28,376 nt of DNA from DATAYA01 sp036272815 (GTDB taxonomy: Bacteria > Pseudomonadota > Alphaproteobacteria > Acetobacterales > Acetobacteraceae), in assembly GCA_036272815.1 (NCBI GenBank), contig DATAYA010000075.1, forward strand, positions 1 to 28,376, read 5' to 3'. Below the pieces are notes generated by a model. The model had not been told where the DNA came from and made no database searches. It saw nothing but the letters and a program-made list of their open reading frames with translations. The translations under genes were made by a program, and so were the position numbers. Below, in pieces: positions 7,158 through 14,298 of this stretch. Within the stretch, counting starts at the first letter, position 1. Each line of letters begins with the position of its first letter.

Positions 7158-9919
7158 AGGCAATCCGTCGCGAGCCGCGCGTGGCGCAGCGCCTCCAGCC
7201 AGCCGTGCCCGTGCGCTTGGTCAGGTTCCAGCACGGCGCCCTCCGCCCACTCGTTCCAGGCATTGACGAAGACCAGCCGCTCCTCGCCCACGAACTGTGC
7301 CTGCGCCTCCTCGATCTTCGCCTCCGCATAGGCCTGGAACAGCGTCGGGGAGGCGTCATCGAAGCTGGTGCCGCGCAGGCTCTGGCGCGGCGTGTTGTCC
7401 CAGCCGGGGAACAGGCCGGGATAGCGCGAATAGCCGGGAGCGCCGCCCTGGAGACATGCGAGCACCGTCTCCTCGTAGTCGTAGCGATAGCCGGTCCAGC
7501 CCTCCTTGAGCAGCCGGATCGGGTCGGCGGCCGGCACACCGCGGCCGTGCGGCGGGAACTCGACCGCGGCGTCGAAGCCGATCACCTCGGGTCGCAGGCC
7601 GCGGCCGGCCGCCTCCATGCTCTCGACATAGACGAGATGCAGGCCCGGCTCGCCGGCGGCGGCGAAGGCGGCGCGCGCCCGCGCCGCGAAGGCGGCGGGA
7701 TCGGGGAGTTGCAGGGGCCGATAGACCAGCAGCATCGGCCGGCCGCGGACGCGGATGTAGCGCGGATCAGCAGCATAGCGGATCGTGTCCGCGATCACCG
7801 CATCGAGCGTCGCGTCGTCGTAACGCTGGGCCAGGAGAAGATCGCTCTCGCCGCCGTCCCAGGCGCGCGTCCAGTTCTCGTTGGCCCAGCAGACGCAGAA
7901 CGGGAAGCGGATGGCCGGGTCGGCGACGATCGCCTCGAACGCCGCGTCGAGCACCCGGCGTTCACCAAAGTTGTAGTAATAGACGCAGAACCCGTCGATG
8001 CCATAGCGCGCGGCCAGCGCCGCCTGTGCCACTGGCACCGCCGGCACGCGGAGATCGTAGAGGCCGAGGTCGGCCGGCAGGCGCGGCTGGCGGTGGCCTT
8101 CGAAGCTCGGCGCCGCGCGCACGACGTTGCACCATTCGGTGAAGCCGCGTCCCCACCAGAGGTCGTTCTCCGGCGTCGGATGGAACTGCGGCAGGTAGAA
8201 GGCGAGCACGCGCACCCGTGCCTGCCGCTCCAGCGCCTCCGGCCATTTCTCGGCGAGTTTCTGCTGGTTCGCGCGCACGCCCCGCAGTTTGGGGCCGTCG
8301 CCGTCGCGCGCCGTCGAGACGCTGAGATGGTGGGCGACGGTCGCCGCGGCGCACAGGCGCACGCGATGGCCGGCATCCAGCAGCCGCAGGCAGAGATCGG
8401 CGTCCTCGCAATAGGCGGGGGCGAAGCCTTCGTCGAACAGCGCGCCCCCGATCGCGGCGCGGCGCAGCATCAGGGCGGCGGCGGAGGCGTATTGCACGTC
8501 GCGGTCGTGCGACCAGGCGGGGGAGGCGGCGTCGCCGAACAGGCCGATCATGGTCGAGACCCCGGCCGCATCGAGCCGGCAGCCCGCCTCCTGCAACCGC
8601 CCGTCGGGATAGATCAGGCGCGGTGCGGCGGCGGCGATCGCCGGATCGCCGTCCAGCATCGCCGCGAGCGCATCGAGCGCGCCGGGCAACGGTTGCGCGT
8701 CGCTGTTGAGCAGCAGGACGTACTCGCCCCGGACCGCGGCGAAGGCGGCGTTGCAGGTGCGCAGGAATCCCTGGTTCCGCTCGTTGCGGATCAGCCGCAG
8801 GTTGGCGACGCCCGCGAGGGCCGCCATGCCCGGATCGCTCGAGGCGTCGTCGGCCACGATTACCTCGAAGCGCGTGCGGATGCGCCCGGTCGCCAGCGAC
8901 ATCAGGCACTCGACGGTGTGGCGGAGCGCGTCGTGGACCGGGATCAGCACCGAGACCTTTGGCGCCCGGACCCGCGGCAGCGAAAGCGCGGCGAGGGACG
9001 CTGCCGGGTCGTGGGTGGATTTCAGGATCGGCGGCGTCGGCGCGTGACGCTCGATCGCCTCGCTCCGCTGCGCCGCGATGCGCGCGCGCAGCCGTTCGTA
9101 GGCAGCCGGCCCGTCGGTCGGCAATGCGGCCCCCGTCGGCGCCTCGCGCCGCAGACGCCTGGGCGGCGGGGCGGCGGCGATCTCGATCGCGATCTGGCGG
9201 CCCTCGCGCACGCCGTTGGTGACGTAGTGCCAGAGTGCCGGCACCTGCGCGCTTGCGATGTCGGGATAGCGGCGGAGATAGCGGCCGCCGTCGAACGCCT
9301 CGCTCGCCGCCCGCCCGGCACGGTCGCCCACCAGGACGAAATGCCGCAGCGCCGCATAGGGCGCCTTCGGCACGTCAGGATAGCGCTCGGCATACCAGGC
9401 CGGATCGAACAGCTTGTGCGGCGTCAGGCCGCGGTGCAGCCCGTGCTCGAGGAAATGGCCGAGCAGCTCGGGCACGGTGTCGGCGGCGGGGCCGAGCTGC
9501 TCGACATAGTGCTCGCAGGAGAAATAGGCGGACGGGTCGAACAGCCCGCCGCGCAGCGCCCCGATCAGCGCCTCGGCGACCGGGCGGCGGACGAAGCTCG
9601 CCTCGTCGTAGTGGCGCAGGAACTCGAAGTCGATCAGCGGATGCGGCGAGCGATATTCGCTGATGCCGACGGTGAGGAAGTGGAATTGCGGGTCCTCCCG
9701 CTGCTCCAGCACCTCGGGATAGAGCGCGCAGTACCAGACCGGATCGAAATACGGCGTCAGCAGCGGCCGCTCGCCGAGCGGGCGCTTGAGGTAGCCGAGG
9801 ACGGTGTTGAGGTCGCTGCGCGGGCCGCCGAGGGCGGCGCGATACGACGCCTCCGAGATCAACGGGGAGGCGAAGGCGAGCTGGGTGCGGATTACGGACT
9901 CGGCGAGGCTGGCGCGCAC
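7154..9919 (-). CDS. tripartite protein: N-terminal repeats, family 2 glycosyltransferase and WbsX/GH99-like domain
   Basis: A 921-residue fusion. Residues about 53-245 contain degenerate repeats of the pattern FDP-x-WY-x3-YP-x-V ... HF/HY-x3-G-x3-GR, four or so copies. Residues about 319-545 are a GT-A family 2 transferase: PKVSVLIPVHD, VIVADDASSD, LLLNSDAQPLPGALD (the D-x-D site) and a C-terminal YCEDADLCLRL acceptor segment. Residues about 566-915 are a WbsX-type domain related to glycoside hydrolase family 99: LAFYLPQFHP, NDLWWGRGFTEW, CWANENWTRAWDG and FVNAWNEWAEG. Such fusions occur in O-antigen and capsule loci. I chose the GTG at 9919 because AGGGAG lies 6 bases upstream. The frame is open to 10420, but that part is AT-rich, overlaps rlpA and lacks domains. 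Confidence 0.9.
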   Translation of the reverse strand: MRASLAESVIRTQLAFASPLISEASYRAALGGPRSDLNTVLGYLKRPLGERPLLTPYFDPVWYCALYPEVLEQREDPQFHFLTVGISEYRSPHPLIDFEFLRHYDEASFVRRPVAEALIGALRGGLFDPSAYFSCEHYVEQLGPAADTVPELLGHFLEHGLHRGLTPHKLFDPAWYAERYPDVPKAPYAALRHFVLVGDRAGRAASEAFDGGRYLRRYPDIASAQVPALWHYVTNGVREGRQIAIEIAAAPPPRRLRREAPTGAALPTDGPAAYERLRARIAAQRSEAIERHAPTPPILKSTHDPAASLAALSLPRVRAPKVSVLIPVHDALRHTVECLMSLATGRIRTRFEVIVADDASSDPGMAALAGVANLRLIRNERNQGFLRTCNAAFAAVRGEYVLLLNSDAQPLPGALDALAAMLDGDPAIAAAAPRLIYPDGRLQEAGCRLDAAGVSTMIGLFGDAASPAWSHDRDVQYASAAALMLRRAAIGGALFDEGFAPAYCEDADLCLRLLDAGHRVRLCAAATVAHHLSVSTARDGDGPKLRGVRANQQKLAEKWPEALERQARVRVLAFYLPQFHPTPENDLWWGRGFTEWCNVVRAAPSFEGHRQPRLPADLGLYDLRVPAVPVAQAALAARYGIDGFCVYYYNFGERRVLDAAFEAIVADPAIRFPFCVCWANENWTRAWDGGESDLLLAQRYDDATLDAVIADTIRYAADPRYIRVRGRPMLLVYRPLQLPDPAAFAARARAAFAAAGEPGLHLVYVESMEAAGRGLRPEVIGFDAAVEFPPHGRGVPAADPIRLLKEGWTGYRYDYEETVLACLQGGAPGYSRYPGLFPGWDNTPRQSLRGTSFDDASPTLFQAYAEAKIEEAQAQFVGEERLVFVNAWNEWAEGAVLEPDQAHGHGWLEALRHARLATDCL

Positions 9920-10288
9920 GCAACTCTCCCTGGCGCGGCCCGCTCGAAACCCCCTCCGCGCGTCGCCTTCCGCAACCTCCGATAGCGCATCCTGCGCCGA
10001 TGGTGCAAGTGAGCCGAGTTGTTGACGAATCCGTGTGAATACAGTCCAAACAGAAACTCGTGAAGTCACGCCTGAAATAGAACCAGTGCGCGTTACTGAC
10101 ATTCGTGATGCTGCGGTGACCATGCCATGTGCCGCAAGCAGCCTGCCAATCCATCCCGCAGTTGCACAGTGGTTTCGCCTGGGGTGGGTCAGGTCTTGCT
10201 TAACCTTTGGGGTTGCATTTCTCGTTGAGGTCGGGTCCACTCCGGCCAACCTTTGCGTTCGTTGCCAAATCAATGTTCGGGAGCCGAA
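9920..10288. other. AT-richer divergent intergenic region
   Basis: No gene is supported here. The stretch from about 9995 to 10288 is much less GC-rich than the surroundings (positions 10021-10080 contain 27 G/C of 60). It separates the minus-strand glycan genes from rlpA and should hold promoters for both. On the minus strand TTCACG, 17 bases, TATTCA (about 10069-10041) is the best candidate for the glycan unit but is a weak match. I see no convincing pair for rlpA and no strong hairpin. Confidence 0.5.
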
Positions 10289-10792
10289 ATGCCCATAGAC
10301 GCCAGAACGGCGTTCTGCGCCGTCCTCGTGGGCGGCCTGGTCGCCACCGGTTCCGCCCATGCCGCCGGGCCGAGCCGGGGCGAATGGCTGATGCGGGGGA
10401 TCGCGACCTTCTACAGCCACTATTTCGACGGACGCCGGACCGCCAGTGGCGAGACCTATGAGCCCGGCCGGATGACCGCCGCCAATCCGAACCTGCCGCT
10501 GGGGACGCGCGTGCGCGTCACCCGCGACGACGGCCGCTCGGTCGTGGTGACGATCAACGATCGCGAGCCGCGCAGCGGCAACCGCGTCATCGACCTCTCA
10601 CGGGCGGCGGCCCGGGCGCTGGGCGTGGGCGGGATCGCCACCGTGACGCTCTCGCGCGTCGGTCCGCAGGAGCAGGCCGGCGCTCCGGTCGAGGTGGCGG
10701 AGGCGCCGGACGGGCCGGTCGCGCTGGCGCGGATCACCCATACGCCGATCAACCTGGCGCCGCCGCTGCGGCCAGCCAGCAGCCGGCCCTAG
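10289..10792 (+). CDS. rlpA: RlpA-like septal ring lytic transglycosylase (double-psi beta-barrel)
   Basis: A 167-residue exported protein. Residues 1-25 form a signal peptide with a basic start, a hydrophobic core and an AHA cleavage site before AGPSRGEW. The mature part is a double-psi beta-barrel of the RlpA type: GIATFYSHYFDGRRTASGE, then MTAANPNLPLGTRVRVT, and the Asp-containing VVVTINDREPRSGNRVIDLS. RlpA of Pseudomonas cleaves peptide-free glycan strands at the division site. There is no lipobox Cys and no C-terminal SPOR domain, so septal targeting by denuded peptidoglycan is not evident. The start at 10289 has GGGAG 5 bases upstream; the frame extends slightly further upstream without a signal-like N-terminus. 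Confidence 0.88.
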   Translation: MPIDARTAFCAVLVGGLVATGSAHAAGPSRGEWLMRGIATFYSHYFDGRRTASGETYEPGRMTAANPNLPLGTRVRVTRDDGRSVVVTINDREPRSGNRVIDLSRAAARALGVGGIATVTLSRVGPQEQAGAPVEVAEAPDGPVALARITHTPINLAPPLRPASSRP

Positions 10793-10810
10793 CGCCGCGG
10801 CCCGCGGCCC

Positions 10811-10830
10811 GCAGCGGACGTCAGCGCTGC
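10811..10830. terminator. hairpin between convergent rlpA and BrkB genes
   Basis: GCAGCG (10811-10816) and CGCTGC (10825-10830) form a perfect 6-bp stem with an 8-base loop, and a second GC stem (GCCGC/GCGGC) lies just before it. No T-tract follows on either strand and the hairpin overlaps the stop of the minus-strand gene, so activity as a terminator is only suggested. Confidence 0.3.
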
Positions 10831-11900
10831 GAGACGTGGTCGGCGACGAAGGCGCCACGCCGGCCGATCGGCTTCGGCGGACCCTGGGTGCTGTCACGGA
10901 CCGTCTGGAGTTCGAGTTCGGCGTTCAGCTCGGCGCCCAGCAGGACGACATAGACGCTGACCCAGAACCACATCATCACCGCGATCGCCGTGCCCAGTGA
11001 GCCGTACGTCACGTCGTAGCTGGCGACATGGCCGACATAGAGCGAGAACAGCAGCGATGCGACCAGCCAAAGCATTGTCGCCACGACTGATCCCGGCGTC
11101 ACCCAGTGCCAGCGCGCGCGGTGGCGTGACGGGCCGAAGCGATACAGCAACGAGAGCGCGAACAGCACGAAGACGACGAGCACCGCGAAGCTGATCGCCT
11201 GGATCAGGAACTGGCTGTAGGCCGACAGCCCGAGAAAGCCGATCACCGCCGGCAGCGCCACCAGCCCGGCAAGCCCGAGCACGGCCGCGAAGATCGCGCC
11301 CAGCGTCATGCCGAACGCCATCACCTGGAACTTCAGGAAGCTGCGCTCCTCCGGCTCGCCATAGGCCATGTTGAGCGCCGAGAGCATCGACTTGGTGCCG
11401 GTGGCCGAACACCACAGCGTAATCACCACGCTCACCGCGAGCCGGAGGCCCAGTGTCGCGGAATGCTGTGAGACGAGCTGGTGGACCCGCGTCGACAGCA
11501 GCGAATACGCCTCGGGCGGCAGGAAATGCCGCAGTCCGGCGAGCTGTGGCTCCACGGTCGCGGGATCGAATGCGAGACCGTAGATCGACATCAGCATGCT
11601 GATCGCCGGGAAAAGCGCCAGCACGGCGTAGAAGGAGCATCCGGCCGCGGTCAGCGAGACGCGGTCGGAGATCATGTCCCGCAGCGTCCGCCCGATCACC
11701 GCCCGCCAGCCGCGCCAGGGGATTTCGCCGGGGTTGTGGGCGAGGCGGCCAAGCCGTTGCGCGCCGGGCGCGCGGGCGAGCTGCACGGCTGCCGTGCCGC
11801 TCGCGACCGGCCGCTGCGCCGGATCGCCTGTCACGGCGAGGTCGTGCGGACCGGCTTCTGCTCCAGCTGCGTCGGGGACGTTGTGCTCGGGCGGGGACAT
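10821..11900 (-). CDS. YihY/BrkB family inner-membrane protein
   Basis: A 359-residue protein with six predicted membrane spans after a soluble N-terminal arm. Family features are the segment ISDRVSLTAAGCSFYAVLALFPAI, the LWCSATGTKSMLSALNMAYG stretch, and the final spans with WHWVTPGSVVATMLWL and YGSLGTAIAVMMWFW. The family was once called ribonuclease BN in error; its function is unknown, with suggestions of transport or a role in serum resistance. The start at ATG 11900 follows from the beginning of plausible protein; the frame is open upstream to 12071 but there it overlaps the decarboxylase control region. It is divergent from the ornithine decarboxylase gene and convergent with rlpA. Confidence 0.9.
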   Translation of the reverse strand: MSPPEHNVPDAAGAEAGPHDLAVTGDPAQRPVASGTAAVQLARAPGAQRLGRLAHNPGEIPWRGWRAVIGRTLRDMISDRVSLTAAGCSFYAVLALFPAISMLMSIYGLAFDPATVEPQLAGLRHFLPPEAYSLLSTRVHQLVSQHSATLGLRLAVSVVITLWCSATGTKSMLSALNMAYGEPEERSFLKFQVMAFGMTLGAIFAAVLGLAGLVALPAVIGFLGLSAYSQFLIQAISFAVLVVFVLFALSLLYRFGPSRHRARWHWVTPGSVVATMLWLVASLLFSLYVGHVASYDVTYGSLGTAIAVMMWFWVSVYVVLLGAELNAELELQTVRDSTQGPPKPIGRRGAFVADHVSQR

Positions 11901-12021
11901 CGACGTCTCGGAACCTCTGACGGCCGCGTGCCGTTCGGGCAACGTGCCGCTCCGGGAACGTGCCGCTGGCGGCCGTGGTTGCGCCAGCCGCAGATCTGGG
12001 AAGCGCGGGGCGATTTTCCAC

Positions 12022-12050
12022 TTGCGCCCCCGGTCCGGGGGTCCTATTTG
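12022..12050 (+). promoter_or_regulatory. candidate promoter with a 15-bp palindrome upstream of ornithine decarboxylase
   Basis: TTGCGC (12022-12027) and TATTTG (12045-12050) stand 17 bases apart; both boxes match the consensus weakly (3/6 each). Between them lies CCCCCGGTCCGGGGG (12027-12041), a perfect palindrome with 7-bp arms around a central T, at the place where a repressor would block RNA polymerase. Transcripts starting near 12057 would carry a leader of about 180 bases. Confidence 0.35.
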
Positions 12051-12071
12051 GTCCCTCACGCAGCAACGCAC

Positions 12072-12200
12072 GTGCCTCTGGCCCTCCGGGGTTTACGCAA
12101 CGACGTCAAGCGTTCTGGCAACTGGAGGTCGGGTTTCCCGGCTCTCCGCTCTGGTCGCTGGTTCGTTCGACCGTTTCGTCAACCTCGCCCGCCGCCCTGA
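12072..12200 (+). CDS. possible arginine-rich leader peptide ahead of ornithine decarboxylase
   Basis: A 42-codon open frame from GTG 12072 to TGA 12198. Its last 26 residues include NWRSGFPALRSGRWFVRPF and end in QPRPPP, so it is rich in Arg, Trp, Phe and Pro. No ribosome site precedes the GTG and there is no ATG in frame, so translation is unproven. The stop codon falls in the loop of the hairpin at 12186-12211, 36 bases before the decarboxylase start. In enterobacteria the ornithine decarboxylase gene speF is controlled by an arrest peptide (SpeFL) that senses ornithine; this frame could play a comparable part but shares no obvious sequence with it. Confidence 0.25.
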   Translation: MPLALRGLRNDVKRSGNWRSGFPALRSGRWFVRPFRQPRPPP

Positions 12201-12211
12201 AAAGGCGGGCG
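12124..12211 (+). promoter_or_regulatory. structured leader of the ornithine decarboxylase mRNA (speF-motif candidate)
   Basis: Two strong hairpins lie in the 5' leader. The first (12124-12147) pairs GGAG+GTCGGG with CCCGGC+CTCC across a TTT loop and a one-base bulge. The second (12186-12211) is a perfect 8-bp stem, CGCCCGCC/GGCGGGCG, with a 10-base loop. It ends shortly before the purine-rich ribosome site (GGAAGGGAAGG, 12216-12226). A cis-acting RNA called the speF motif is known upstream of ornithine decarboxylase genes of alphaproteobacteria; I suspect this is a member from position and architecture, but could not compare it with the Rfam model. Confidence 0.5.
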
Positions 12212-12235
12212 ATCTGGAAGGGAAGGCAGGGTGCG

Positions 12236-13366
12236 ATGACCCCCAAGATCGCGCATTTCCTGGCTACGCAGCCTCCGGCAACGCCATGCCTGGTGCTTGA
12301 CGTGGACCGGGTGGAGAGCAACTTCCGGGCGCTGCGGGCAGCGATGCCCGCGGCGATGATCTATTACGCCGTCAAGGCGAACCCGGCCGCGCCCGTTCTG
12401 GAACGCCTAGTCCGGCTCGGCAGCCGCTTCGATGCGGCGAGCTTCGAGGAAGTCGCCGCATGCCTGGATGCCGGCGCGACCGGGGCCGCGATCAGCTATG
12501 GCAATACGGTCAAGAAGGCCGACGCCATCCGCCGCGCCCATGCGGCCGGGGTGAGCATGTTCGCCTTCGACTCGATCGAGGAGCTGGAGAAGATCGCCGC
12601 CAACGCGCCCGGCGCGCGGGTCTATTGCCGCATCCTGGTCGAGAATGTCGGCGCCGACTGGCCGCTGTCGCGCAAGTTCGGCACCACCGTCGGCATGGCG
12701 CGCGAGCTGATGCTGCGCGCCGACGAACTTGGTCTCGACCCGTACGGCCTGTCGTTCCATGTCGGCAGCCAGCAGACCAGCCCGGCGAGCTACGAGGCGG
12801 CGATCGGCCGCGTGGCGATGCTGTTCACCGATCTGCGCGAGCAGGGGGTGGATGTGCGGATGCTCAACCTCGGCGGCGGCTTTCCGGTGCGCTATCGCGA
12901 CGCGGTGCCGGAGATCGACGCCTTCGCGGACGCCATCATGCGCGCGATGACCGCGCATTTCGGCAACGATCTGCCGGAGATCGTGATCGAGCCCGGCCGT
13001 GCGGTGGTCGGCGACGCGGGCGTCGTTTGCGCCGAGGTCGTGCTCGTCAGCCGCAAGATGAAGGAGGACCCGGTGCGCTGGGTCTATCTCGACATCGGCC
13101 GCTTCGGCGGTCTCGCGGAGACCGAGGGGGAGGCGATCAAGTACCGGATCGCCACGCCGCACGACGGCGCCCCTTCCGGCCCGGTGACGATCGCGGGACC
13201 GACCTGCGACGGCGTCGACATCCTCTACGAGCGGTCGCACTACCGCCTGCCGCTGCCGCTCGCCTCCGGCGACCGCGTGCTGCTGGAGGCGACGGGCGCC
13301 TATGTGACCACCTACGCCAGCCAGCGCTTCAACGGCTTCGCGCCGCCGGCCGAGCACTATATCTGA
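12236..13366 (+). CDS. ornithine (or lysine/ornithine) decarboxylase, PLP-dependent, alanine-racemase fold
   Basis: A 376-residue enzyme that makes putrescine from ornithine; some alphaproteobacterial members also accept lysine. PLP residues can be seen: YYAVKANP with Lys47 as the Schiff-base lysine, FHVGSQ with His175 stacking on the cofactor, LNLGGGFPV and EPGRAVVGDAG for the phosphate. The catalytic Cys324 sits in GPTCDGVD, the decarboxylase motif supplied across the dimer interface. The length is typical of the short bacterial group without regulatory domains. The ATG follows a GGAAGGGAAGG tract. The leader carries strong secondary structure, so control by polyamine or ornithine level is likely. 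A RidA-family gene follows 21 bp downstream, probably in the same mRNA. Confidence 0.93.
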   Translation: MTPKIAHFLATQPPATPCLVLDVDRVESNFRALRAAMPAAMIYYAVKANPAAPVLERLVRLGSRFDAASFEEVAACLDAGATGAAISYGNTVKKADAIRRAHAAGVSMFAFDSIEELEKIAANAPGARVYCRILVENVGADWPLSRKFGTTVGMARELMLRADELGLDPYGLSFHVGSQQTSPASYEAAIGRVAMLFTDLREQGVDVRMLNLGGGFPVRYRDAVPEIDAFADAIMRAMTAHFGNDLPEIVIEPGRAVVGDAGVVCAEVVLVSRKMKEDPVRWVYLDIGRFGGLAETEGEAIKYRIATPHDGAPSGPVTIAGPTCDGVDILYERSHYRLPLPLASGDRVLLEATGAYVTTYASQRFNGFAPPAEHYI

Positions 13367-13387
13367 GGCGGGATCGGAGGCCAGTGC

Positions 13388-13867
13388 ATGAGCGATGACG
13401 CCGTCGATGTTCCGGCCCGCCTGCGGCAGCTCGGCATCGTGCTGCCGCTTCCGCCCGCGCCGGTCGCCGCCTATGTCCCGTTCACGATCGGCGGCGGGCT
13501 GCTGTTCGTCTCCGGCCAGGGGCCGGTCGAGGCGGATGGCGCGATGCACACCGGCCTGGTCGGCGCCGAGGTGACGCTGGAGGCGGCGCAGGCGGATGCG
13601 CGCCTCGTCGCGATCAACTTGATCGCGCAGATCGGCGCCGCCTGCGGCGGTGATTTCGACCGTGTGGGGCAGGTTCTCAAGCTGTTCGGCATGGTCCGCG
13701 CCATACCCGATTTCGGCCGCCACCCGGAGGTGATCGACGGCGCCTCGCGCCTGTTCGTCGACGTGTTCGGGGCGCGCGGCCGCCATGCCCGCTCGGCGGT
13801 CGGCCTCGGGTCGCTGCCGCGCGGCATCACCGTCGAGATCGAGTGCATCTGCGCGCTGCGATCCTGA
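13388..13867 (+). CDS. RidA/YjgF family protein (about 150-residue subgroup)
   Basis: A 159-residue protein with the RidA fold: YVPFTIGGGLLFVSGQGPVEADG near residues 27-49 and a C-terminal HARSAVGLGSLPRGITVEIE, which includes the Arg that binds the substrate carboxylate in RidA. RidA proteins hydrolyse reactive enamine/imine intermediates released by PLP enzymes. This longer type, with a middle helix around FDRVGQVLKLFGMVRAIPDF, is often annotated only as a RidA-family protein, and its substrate is unknown. It lies 21 bp behind a PLP-dependent decarboxylase with GGAGG before its ATG, so a protective or accessory role in ornithine metabolism is plausible but inferred. Confidence 0.9.
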   Translation: MSDDAVDVPARLRQLGIVLPLPPAPVAAYVPFTIGGGLLFVSGQGPVEADGAMHTGLVGAEVTLEAAQADARLVAINLIAQIGAACGGDFDRVGQVLKLFGMVRAIPDFGRHPEVIDGASRLFVDVFGARGRHARSAVGLGSLPRGITVEIECICALRS

Positions 13868-13906
13868 CACGCGAGCCGCAGGAGAAGACGGTTGGCAGCA
13901 CCGGCG

Positions 13907-14131
13907 TCACGGCGTCGCGTCGCTCTCCTCAAGCGTGAATCCGGCGCGCAGCGTGACCTGGTAATGCTGGACCCGGCCGGACTCGATCTGCCCGCGCGTC
14001 TGCACGACCTCGAACCAGCGTAGCTGGCGCAGGCTGGTGGAGGCGCGGCCGATCGCGGTTTCGATCGCGTCCTCGATGCTTTCCTCGGACGATCCGACCA
14101 GCTCGATCAGCCGATAGACATGGTCTGCCAT
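13907..14131 (-). CDS. dodecin family flavin-binding protein
   Basis: A 74-residue protein of normal dodecin length. It begins MADHVYRLIELVGSSEESIEDAI, has the helix ETAIGRASTSLRQLRWFEV with the Trp that stacks on flavin, and ends with strands RGQIESGRVQHYQVTLRAGF. Dodecins form hollow dodecamers that store or buffer flavins in bacteria and archaea. GGAGGA lies 4 bases before the ATG at 14131. The gene is monocistronic, convergent with the RidA gene and divergent from the transglutaminase-like gene. Confidence 0.93.
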   Translation of the reverse strand: MADHVYRLIELVGSSEESIEDAIETAIGRASTSLRQLRWFEVVQTRGQIESGRVQHYQVTLRAGFTLEESDATP

Positions 14132-14206
14132 ACTGTCCTCCGGCGTGTGGGCCGGTGCCGCCAGCGGCCCGGTTCCGGACCAACGTGGCGCGCAAGCCTC
14201 GCGTTT

Positions 14207-14236
14207 GGCCGGAGCGGTCCGGCCCAGCGTTTTTTT
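14207..14236 (+). terminator. terminator-like hairpin with T7 tract ahead of the transglutaminase-like gene
   Basis: GGCCGGA (14207-14213) and TCCGGCC (14218-14224) make a perfect 7-bp stem with a GCGG loop. After CAGCG comes a run of seven T (14230-14236) on the plus strand. The 5-base gap between stem and T-run makes it imperfect. It would act on plus-strand transcripts between the divergent dodecin gene and the gene starting at 14299. Confidence 0.4.
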
Positions 14237-14298
14237 CGCCGCGACTCTTCCCGTCCATGTCCGGTTTGTGGCAGCCTCACTCACGAGAGAGTGAATGG

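Noticed and set aside
7181..9985. 934-codon open frame on the plus strand opposite the fusion glycosyltransferase
   Set aside because: Translation has no recognisable domain and is a mirror of the GT2/WbsX gene, whose motifs are clear on the minus strand.
9920..10420. N-terminal extension of the fusion glycosyltransferase up to 10420
   Set aside because: The extra 167 residues show no domain, cross an AT-richer spacer and overlap the signal peptide region of rlpA; the GTG at 9919 has a good ribosome site.
12407..13870. 487-codon minus-strand frame opposite ornithine decarboxylase and the RidA gene
   Set aside because: Antisense shadow; the plus-strand proteins have intact catalytic motifs and ribosome sites.
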